Assembly (NCBI GenBank): GCA_037142915.1
Contig: JBAWZR010000033.1
Coordinates: forward strand, 1 to 11,142
Length of the DNA stretch: 11,142 nt
Source of the DNA: JBAWZR01 sp037142915
GTDB taxonomy: Bacteria > Patescibacteriota > Minisyncoccia > Moranbacterales > UBA1568
Reading direction: 5' to 3'
Shown here: positions 5,982 to 11,142 of the stretch, piece by piece
Layout of the letters: each line of letters opens with the position of its first letter
Position numbering within the stretch: the first letter of the stretch is position 1
The notes under the pieces: model-generated
Databases searched by the model: none
Told to the model about the DNA's origin: nothing
Seen by the model: only the letters and a program-made list of their open reading frames with translations
Program-made: the position numbers and the translations under genes

Positions 5982-6980
5982 TTACATCTCCCCGCGCAAC
6001 AACTGGTTCAATCGACGTTTGAGCTCTTCTTCTGTTGGCTCGGCTGGCGCAGGCGTTGTTTCTGGTAGAGACGGAAGATTTTGGGTCTCATTCTTTTCTG
6101 GTTGAACGGGTGATGCTTCAGAATTCACATACAATCCCGGCAGTGCCTGCTCCCAGGAAAAATTTTCGACGAATGGCAAATTGCCCGGAATATTTTTGGC
6201 AACAACATTAACAGGCAATGGTTTCTCAACAACCGGAGCAACTGGAGTCTCAATTGGTTTTTCAGTAGGCGCTTCTTTTGCGACGCGAAATGGATCCAAT
6301 GGTTTTTGTAGAACATCTTCAAATTTTTGCACCGTTTGTTGTACTGGCATCGCTACGAACTTTACGAAATTCGGCGTGAGTTGTTTGAATGGCTTCTCTT
6401 TCCTGATAAGAATTGTTTGAATCGTTCTTATCATTGCCAGTAAAATAATGGTCAGTAAAAATCCCAAGCAAATCGTTGCAATAAACCACACAAACGGTTG
6501 ATTCAACTGTATCTCTGAATATGGCGATTCCAAAACCACCACGCCGACCGAAGCCGACGCACCATACAATCGCTGTGGCTCAGTGCGTAATACCGTCACG
6601 ATCTGATTGGCGAGATCCTGCGATGAGGCAACAGTACTCCCTGTGAGCGTGACATTCACGATGCCGCTATTCTTGATGCGCTCGGTGGTTACCTGTCCCG
6701 TCCACCACGCACGCTTCTCCCCCATCGTCATTTGATTCCACGCCGTTTGCTGTTCGGGATATTTTTGTACCAATTGATCATAAAATGAAGTTGTTTTGAT
6801 ATCTTCCGAGAGCGTCTCTACGACCTGTGTCGCCAGAGCCGTCGAATGAGCATCGCCAGGAATCAACAATACCTGCATTTTGGTCACCGAAATCTGAAAC
6901 CATGACAGCGTCAAAAACGCCATCACGACGAGCGAGATCACGCCAATCAAAATTGAATATCGGGGAAAAAATGCCTTCAT
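5982..6980 (-). CDS. Wzz/YveK-like two-TM chain-length-determinant-type protein
   Basis: The 332-residue product has the topology of polysaccharide copolymerases: a first membrane segment (about 8-28), an extracytoplasmic region of about 130 residues, a second membrane segment (about 163-187, VWFIATICLGFLLTIILLAMI), then a cytoplasmic tail. The external region carries features seen in such proteins, such as ERIKNSGIVNVTL and a VVVLESPYSEIQLNQPF stretch before TM2, resembling the conserved proline-containing segment there. The tail of about 145 residues is proline- and glutamate-rich and ends in a charged helix EEELKRRLNQLLRG. No Walker motif is present, so it is not a fused BY-kinase. I prefer the ATG at 6980, which has AAGG 9 nt upstream and starts after the glycosyltransferase stop. 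The ATG at 7016 would overlap that gene. Role inferred: controlling length or export of a surface polysaccharide. The assignment rests on topology and context more than strong motifs. Confidence 0.72.
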   Translation of the reverse strand: MKAFFPRYSILIGVISLVVMAFLTLSWFQISVTKMQVLLIPGDAHSTALATQVVETLSEDIKTTSFYDQLVQKYPEQQTAWNQMTMGEKRAWWTGQVTTERIKNSGIVNVTLTGSTVASSQDLANQIVTVLRTEPQRLYGASASVGVVVLESPYSEIQLNQPFVWFIATICLGFLLTIILLAMIRTIQTILIRKEKPFKQLTPNFVKFVAMPVQQTVQKFEDVLQKPLDPFRVAKEAPTEKPIETPVAPVVEKPLPVNVVAKNIPGNLPFVENFSWEQALPGLYVNSEASPVQPEKNETQNLPSLPETTPAPAEPTEEELKRRLNQLLRGEM

Positions 6981-6991
6981 AGAAAATTGCC

Positions 6992-8155
6992 TTATTTTAC
7001 TGCGCGTATTGCGCACGTTTTACCTTGTTTCTTCTCCCATTCCTCGGCATAGACCGCCAGTATCTGCTGCGTGATCGCATCCCAACTGTATTCCTTTTGG
7101 ATGCGCTCCTTCGCCTCGGTACCGAGTCGTTCACGCTCCCGAGGCCGATTGATGAGATAGGCCAACTTCTTTTTCAAATCTTCACTGTCACCACTCTTGA
7201 AAGTCGTCGCCGCGACACCCACCGCTTCGAGATTGGCGGGGATATCGCTCGCCACGATCGGCAGACTGTGTCCCATCGCCTCGAGCAGCGCAATCGACAA
7301 CCCTTCCTCTTCGGATGGCTGAACGAAAACGAACGCCGATGAGAATAGTTGTTCCAGTGCTTCACCCGTCTGCTCACCGAGAAATAAGATAGTATCACGG
7401 TTCTCACTCAGTGTTTTGAGGTATTGTTCATAGGCCATTGTGTCAACCTCTTTACCGACAATCACGAGTTTAAAATTGTTCGGTAATTGATTAGTATCCT
7501 CCAATTGCATAAATGCTTTGATGAGGTGTTGAATACCCTTGTGCGCCACGAGCCGACTGACCGAGAGAATATACCGCTCTGGTTTCAGTCCAAACGCCAA
7601 CAGTTTATCGATCGCTTCGGTCTTTTGGACGGTCGCCCCGTTGGGGATATAGGTTGCCACACGATGATGCTTCTCCAGCGTATGTCGTACCAGATCCTTG
7701 CTCACGACGAGTGTCCGCTTCGGCACACGACAGATGAGCCACTCGCCCAATCGCAAAAATGTACGCGCAAGCCAGCTCCACTTCTTGTGGAGATAATCGA
7801 TAGAGTGGAATGTCGCTATCACCAGGGTGTTCCGTTTCAATATCCGCGGAATGAACGCGAGTGTCGATGGTCCAATTGACTGGAAATGGATGATATCATA
7901 CGGCTGAAACAACGCATGCAGCACCGCTGTAAACGTATACGTGATGGCATCGAGGTTCTTCGTATGAAACCCTGGTGTGTGCACCAAACGAACACCCTCC
8001 CACTCATTACGAGTAGCAGGCGTGTAGTGACTGCGCACATACACCGTCACTTCATGTCCCGATTGAGCCATCCGCTTGGCGATCTGCTCGACATATTTTT
8101 CGACCCCGCCCGAAAGCGCCGGGATACCTTTTTGTCCGATGAATGCTATACGCAT
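6992..8155 (-). CDS. GT4-family glycosyltransferase
   Basis: This 387-residue protein has the GT-B fold pattern of family 4 retaining glycosyltransferases. The N-terminal acceptor domain opens with MRIAFIGQKGIPALSGGVEKYVEQ, including the glycine-rich loop and the DUF1972-like IGxKGIP motif. A linker helix is followed by RYILSVSRLVAHKGIQHLIKAF (about 194-215), the usual start of the nucleotide-sugar domain. The E-x7-E motif is E284-E292 in SEEEGLSIALLEAMG, followed by PIVASDIPANLEAV. There is no membrane segment, so it likely works at the cytoplasmic face on a lipid-linked or nucleotide sugar substrate. Donor and acceptor cannot be read from the sequence. It lies 51 nt after the beta-helix gene and 11 nt before the Wzz-like gene, consistent with one polysaccharide unit. 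No strong Shine-Dalgarno precedes the ATG at 8155. The N-terminus aligns well, so the start is probably right. Confidence 0.92.
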   Translation of the reverse strand: MRIAFIGQKGIPALSGGVEKYVEQIAKRMAQSGHEVTVYVRSHYTPATRNEWEGVRLVHTPGFHTKNLDAITYTFTAVLHALFQPYDIIHFQSIGPSTLAFIPRILKRNTLVIATFHSIDYLHKKWSWLARTFLRLGEWLICRVPKRTLVVSKDLVRHTLEKHHRVATYIPNGATVQKTEAIDKLLAFGLKPERYILSVSRLVAHKGIQHLIKAFMQLEDTNQLPNNFKLVIVGKEVDTMAYEQYLKTLSENRDTILFLGEQTGEALEQLFSSAFVFVQPSEEEGLSIALLEAMGHSLPIVASDIPANLEAVGVAATTFKSGDSEDLKKKLAYLINRPRERERLGTEAKERIQKEYSWDAITQQILAVYAEEWEKKQGKTCAIRAVK

Positions 8156-8206
8156 ACAAAAATTCTCAGAAAAAACCAGAAATGAATTTTTTGTTGCTTT
8201 TTATTT

Positions 8207-9157
8207 TTACTTTAAAATCCGAGAGATATTCCCCTGGCCGTTGCCAAAATAATTGTTCGAATCCACAACTGAGACACCATTCCAGACCGATGCGGCCACA
8301 TTACCCTTGGCAATCCGTGATACACCATAGTGATCGTTCTCCGACATACGCGACTTCTTCACAACAACCGATCCAGTTCCACCGTACGAGACGATCGCGA
8401 TACCATCGAGCTTATTGTTACGAAAAGTGTCACCACTGGCCACATAGAGGCTCGAATCATCCAATATCATACTCAAGCCGTTCTGGTGATTGTCACTCAC
8501 ACTGCTATCGTCAAAATACGCCTTCACACCCCGAGCAAATGCCACACCATTGCGACCGTTATTCTTGATATCGCTGTTCAGGATAACCACTTTGCGTTTC
8601 TCCGAATAGATACCAGACCAACCATTGTCATAGATTTCCGTATTCACGATACTCACCAACCCATCATCATTGCGGCTCGCCGAAAGAGCGACGATACCTT
8701 CACGATGATTGTCTTTAATAAGGGTGTCGATAATTTCCGCTTTGGCATCTTTCTTGACCACGATACCAACTCGACCTTTTTTAAGAGTTACACCCTCGAT
8801 TCGACTCTTGTTTTTCATGGTCACTACCGCATCACCACTATCCTTCGCGATAATATTTGTGTCGCCCTTACCAGCACCGACTACCCGAACATTACCCGGA
8901 ATCGTGATGTTCTCTTTGTAATCACCCTTACTCACAAAAATATCCGTTTGGCCATTAAATCCGTCAGCCTTATCAATCGCCTGGCTGATTTTTTCGAAAG
9001 GATGATTCGCACTTCCATCCTGCGTCCCATTGGCCGAGTCATTCACATACAGTTTATGCGCACTTTTCGCAAAAGAAAAGTATGGCACCACAAAAACAAC
9101 CAACAAAAGAACGCTCCCGATCACACCGCCCCATCGATACCATGAAAATTGCTTCAT
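8207..9157 (-). CDS. Exported right-handed parallel beta-helix protein
   Basis: The 316-residue product begins with a signal-type sequence (charged MKQFSWYRWG, hydrophobic core about 11-27, possible cleavage after SFA near residue 30; it may instead stay anchored). Next comes a DUF1565-like entry motif LYVNDSANGTQDGSANHPF and SQAIDKA, then about eight short imperfect repeats typical of pectate-lyase-like beta-helices. Each has a pattern such as NTEIYDNGWSGIYS, NSDIKNNGRNGVAF, DSSVSDNHQNGLSM or KSRMSENDHYGVSR. Asparagine ladders and G-V/G-I turns are obvious. Such folds often bind or process polysaccharides, but no catalytic residues can be assigned. It is the first gene after the promoter at 9204-9232 and starts about 40 nt downstream without a Shine-Dalgarno. 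Position in the unit suggests a role with the surface glycan; this is inference. Confidence 0.85.
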   Translation of the reverse strand: MKQFSWYRWGGVIGSVLLLVVFVVPYFSFAKSAHKLYVNDSANGTQDGSANHPFEKISQAIDKADGFNGQTDIFVSKGDYKENITIPGNVRVVGAGKGDTNIIAKDSGDAVVTMKNKSRIEGVTLKKGRVGIVVKKDAKAEIIDTLIKDNHREGIVALSASRNDDGLVSIVNTEIYDNGWSGIYSEKRKVVILNSDIKNNGRNGVAFARGVKAYFDDSSVSDNHQNGLSMILDDSSLYVASGDTFRNNKLDGIAIVSYGGTGSVVVKKSRMSENDHYGVSRIAKGNVAASVWNGVSVVDSNNYFGNGQGNISRILK

Positions 9158-9203
9158 ATAAACAAAAATAAAAACGGATTACAGGAATAACTACTAACTC
9201 CCT

Positions 9204-9232
9204 ATACTAGCAAAATACGCTCTCTTTGTCAA
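9204..9232 (-). promoter_or_regulatory. Sigma70-type promoter of the beta-helix/GT4/Wzz/DUF4012 unit
   Basis: On the minus strand a perfect -35 TTGACA (9227-9232) and a -10 TAGTAT (9204-9209) are separated by exactly 17 nt. The transcript would start near 9197, giving a leader of about 40 nt before the beta-helix gene. It lies directly downstream of the terminator of the preceding gene, as expected for the start of a new transcription unit. Confidence 0.85.
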
Positions 9233-9262
9233 GTCACGGGGGCACGGAGACCACTAAACCAT

Positions 9263-9318
9263 AAAAAAGCCCTTAAAAAAAAGAAAAAACCCGCAAATAT
9301 ATAAAATATTGCGGGCTT
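9263..9318 (-). terminator. Nested intrinsic terminator after the secreted His-rich protein gene
   Basis: The inner hairpin pairs CCCGCAA (9290-9296) with TTGCGGG (9309-9315); on the minus strand it is followed by TTTTTTC and another long T run. A second possible stem pairs GGGCTT (9313-9318) with AAGCCC (9267-9272), again followed by T residues on the minus strand. The two stems share bases, so they would be alternatives. It lies about 45 nt after the stop at 9363. Reading the other way, only the outer stem has a modest T content, so it is mainly a minus-strand terminator. Confidence 0.82.
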
Positions 9319-9334
9319 GACTCAATTTAGAGTC
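9319..9334. repeat. Small inverted repeat GACTC/GAGTC
   Basis: GACTC (9319-9323) and GAGTC (9330-9334) flank a 6-nt AT-rich loop between the stop codon of the secreted protein gene and its terminator. It could form a weak second hairpin in the 3' untranslated region. At 5 bp it may be chance. Otherwise the 9158-9362 gap contains only the terminator, the promoter and a short leader. Confidence 0.35.
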
Positions 9335-9362
9335 AGAGTACTTCTTAAACTTACTTTACTCA

Positions 9363-10982
9363 CTATCTGCCATCGTGCAATTTTCTTGCGGCAATTTTGG
9401 CAGAGACTTCCTTACTTTTTCCCATTGCATTGATGTAATCCATGTAACCAATGAGATTGAGTCCTGCGCCCCCGAGGATGGAGAATTGCCCCGTCACAAG
9501 ATTAGCACTCGGACCAGCCCATAACTGTTTGATGTAGTCGCAGTCCGTACCCAGTAGCCCAGCGTGCGCAGCATATAACTCTGGCGCATTCACGAAGATA
9601 CCACCACGCAGATACAAATGCCCGCCACCTAAAGGTGCATCCGGCTTACAATCAGAAGCAATTCGATATTGCACATCAAGTGATGCACTCGCATAAATCG
9701 ATCCGATTTTGTTCGAAGCCAGTTGTTGACCATTCCACTGTCCTTCTTTGGCAAGTTGAGCGAAAGGCACATCCACACTTGCGGTGAAGTCCCAGTCTTT
9801 CGCCCAACCGCTTTCACCTTTACGCCAAACACCAAGATTCGTCGTCAAGGAACCGGTCAGGTAGGCTCGGAGCATCTTATCGAAGTGAGCGGAGTCTTCA
9901 CCACCTGTGGTAATGAGACCACCCACACCAGCACCACCGAGAAAATCATACATCGTATTGCCATCGATTTTCCGATAACGAACACTCAGCGGAAAAATTC
10001 GCGGACGATAGGTTTGGTATTCACCTCGCCGACCCTCGACTGATTTTCCCCACCAAGCATTGGCTTCAACAACTGCCTGGACACCAAAACCAAACTCTTC
10101 GGTTTTGCTAATGCGACGCATACAATGTTGCGCCACATTCCAGTACCCGGTGAGTCCTGCTGCACTAGCACCAGGAGTAACCGATACTGTACCGGCGACA
10201 AAATTTGTCGGTTGGTACCGGCATTCTTTGTCTTCAACAAATGTCGGCTGAGACACTACTTGTTCCGGCATTTTTACTGTTGCCGGAGTGACTGGAACGA
10301 CGACCTCTACTGGAGGTTTCATCGCTACATTCGGTAATGCCCAGTTGCCGCACTTGTAAATGCGAGGCAATTCCCGACCAGACTCAAGATGGTACACGAA
10401 TACTGGTAACTTATCTTTTCCTTGCCATTCTTTGTTTTTCAACATTTTATGACCAGAAGAAACGAAAGCGAACTTGTATCCTTGCGGAAGAAATTCAACA
10501 GTTACCCGTTTATCTTCCTTGCTATGAGCAACCTCCTCACGAAGATTTGCCCATTCTGATGCGTTCAGACAACCCTTTTTCGAAAGACATGCCATCTCAG
10601 AAATGGCTTTCTCTTCTTGTGCTGTCAGTTTTTCCCATGATCCCTTGTGTTTATTCAGCGAGACTAATGGGTCACCACCGACATTTGTATAAGGAGTAAA
10701 AGCAGTTTCATTTTGTGAAGAAGCTGCCGCAACCGTATGATGCCTTTTGAGCAACGGTCTATTACTCTTTAAATGCCAATGATGGTGCTTATGATATTTG
10801 TGATGGTTACTGTAATGCTTTCTCATGTGATACTTGTGAGAATGCGTTTGGTTTTTTGTTTTGTGCTGCTGGTATGACCCCTGCGGCACACCCATACTCT
10901 TATTCATATTCGCTTCGGCAAATTGCCCGAATGAAAATACAAACAAAAAGAGTAAGAGAAATACTTTTGCCATGGCTTTCAT
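9363..10982 (-). CDS. Secreted His/Lys-rich protein with beta-rich C-terminal region, function unknown
   Basis: I do not recognise the full protein. From the ATG at 10982 it has 539 residues. A clear signal peptide (MKAMAKVFLLLFLFVFSFGQ, likely cut after AEA at residue 24) is followed by a basic region (about 40-82) with 14 histidines and many lysines and tyrosines, possibly metal-binding or wall-binding. Residues about 105-215 form a small domain: LTAQEEKAISEM, Cys132 and Cys138, a VEFLPQGYKFAFVSSG stretch and IYKCGNWAL. The last part resembles 'CGN' domains I associate with secreted Patescibacteria proteins. A Pro/Val-rich linker (about 222-250) leads to a region rich in alternating, glycine-containing strands (for example FLGGAGVGGLITTGG and FSILGGAGLNLIGY), reminiscent of beta-barrel or beta-sandwich proteins. 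Cysteines there suggest disulfides. The start has AGGAG 7 nt upstream. An in-frame ATG at 11057, also with a strong Shine-Dalgarno, would add 25 residues. It has its own terminator. Confidence 0.85.
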   Translation of the reverse strand: MKAMAKVFLLLFLFVFSFGQFAEANMNKSMGVPQGSYQQHKTKNQTHSHKYHMRKHYSNHHKYHKHHHWHLKSNRPLLKRHHTVAAASSQNETAFTPYTNVGGDPLVSLNKHKGSWEKLTAQEEKAISEMACLSKKGCLNASEWANLREEVAHSKEDKRVTVEFLPQGYKFAFVSSGHKMLKNKEWQGKDKLPVFVYHLESGRELPRIYKCGNWALPNVAMKPPVEVVVPVTPATVKMPEQVVSQPTFVEDKECRYQPTNFVAGTVSVTPGASAAGLTGYWNVAQHCMRRISKTEEFGFGVQAVVEANAWWGKSVEGRRGEYQTYRPRIFPLSVRYRKIDGNTMYDFLGGAGVGGLITTGGEDSAHFDKMLRAYLTGSLTTNLGVWRKGESGWAKDWDFTASVDVPFAQLAKEGQWNGQQLASNKIGSIYASASLDVQYRIASDCKPDAPLGGGHLYLRGGIFVNAPELYAAHAGLLGTDCDYIKQLWAGPSANLVTGQFSILGGAGLNLIGYMDYINAMGKSKEVSAKIAARKLHDGR

Positions 10983-11142
10983 GGCCAATCTCCTCTTGGT
11001 TGTTTCTCCTCCGCAATGATAGTAACGAAGGAAAAAAGTTGAAAAAAATGTTTTCATTTCTAATCCTCCACTTAAAAACTGCGTGGAAAAATCTTTCTTA
11101 ATTTCTTCATCACCCTCTTTATCTCTGCAATTACGGGGCATA
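10983..11142 (-). promoter_or_regulatory. Leader of the secreted protein gene with two Shine-Dalgarno/ATG pairs
   Basis: On the minus strand GGAGG lies 7 nt before an ATG at 11057, and AGGAG lies 7 nt before the ATG at 10982; both ATGs are in the same open frame, which continues to the window edge. A further GGAGGAG lies between them. I see no convincing -35/-10 pair, so the promoter is probably beyond the window. The downstream start gives the standard signal peptide and is preferred. Confidence 0.55.

Noticed and set aside
8330..9145. Plus-strand open frame of 271 codons opposite the beta-helix gene
   Set aside because: It lies wholly antisense to a gene with a clear signal peptide and beta-helix repeats; its translation is rich in Thr, Ile, His and Arg with no domain pattern. 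It is a shadow frame.

Overview
The window looks like a chromosomal segment from a member of the Candidate Phyla Radiation (Patescibacteria), probably Parcubacteria-like. This is an inference. It rests on a DUF4012 membrane protein beside a Wzz-like protein and a GT4 glycosyltransferase, a compact TrmD, a short cell-wall gene cluster, and a secreted protein with a 'CGN'-type domain I associate with that group. TGA acts as a stop codon (trmD, ftsW and the DUF4012 gene all end in it), so recoding lineages such as Gracilibacteria are unlikely. Every gene I support is on the minus strand, so transcription runs from high to low coordinates.

Right part (9363-11142): a secreted protein of 539 residues with a histidine/lysine-rich N-terminal region and a long beta-rich C-terminal region. 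It has two in-frame starts, each with a strong Shine-Dalgarno sequence, and ends at a hairpin/T-tract terminator. Its function is unknown.

Middle (4557-9232): a four-gene surface-polysaccharide-type operon. A consensus sigma70-like promoter (TTGACA, 17 nt, TAGTAT) precedes an exported right-handed beta-helix protein. Then follow a GT4 glycosyltransferase, a Wzz/YveK-like two-TM protein with a proline-rich cytoplasmic tail, and a DUF4012 protein. A strong terminator closes the unit.

Left part (1-4540): trmD, ftsW, murG and murC, tightly packed. trmD and ftsW overlap by ATGA, and murC starts 6 nt after the murG stop. FtsW (septal glycan polymerase), MurG (lipid II synthesis) and MurC (UDP-MurNAc-L-Ala ligase) are core peptidoglycan functions. 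TrmD (tRNA m1G37 methyltransferase) is an unusual first gene for such a cluster. murC runs off the left edge.

The most striking feature is a family of palindromic GC-rich repeats, with four copies, all in or next to trmD. Two inverted copies form a 105-bp composite that adds exactly 35 codons inside trmD. A third forms the TrmD C-terminus and lies just before the ftsW start. The fourth forms a hairpin in the trmD leader. I saw no other copy in the window. I found no tRNA, rRNA, CRISPR array or transposase gene.
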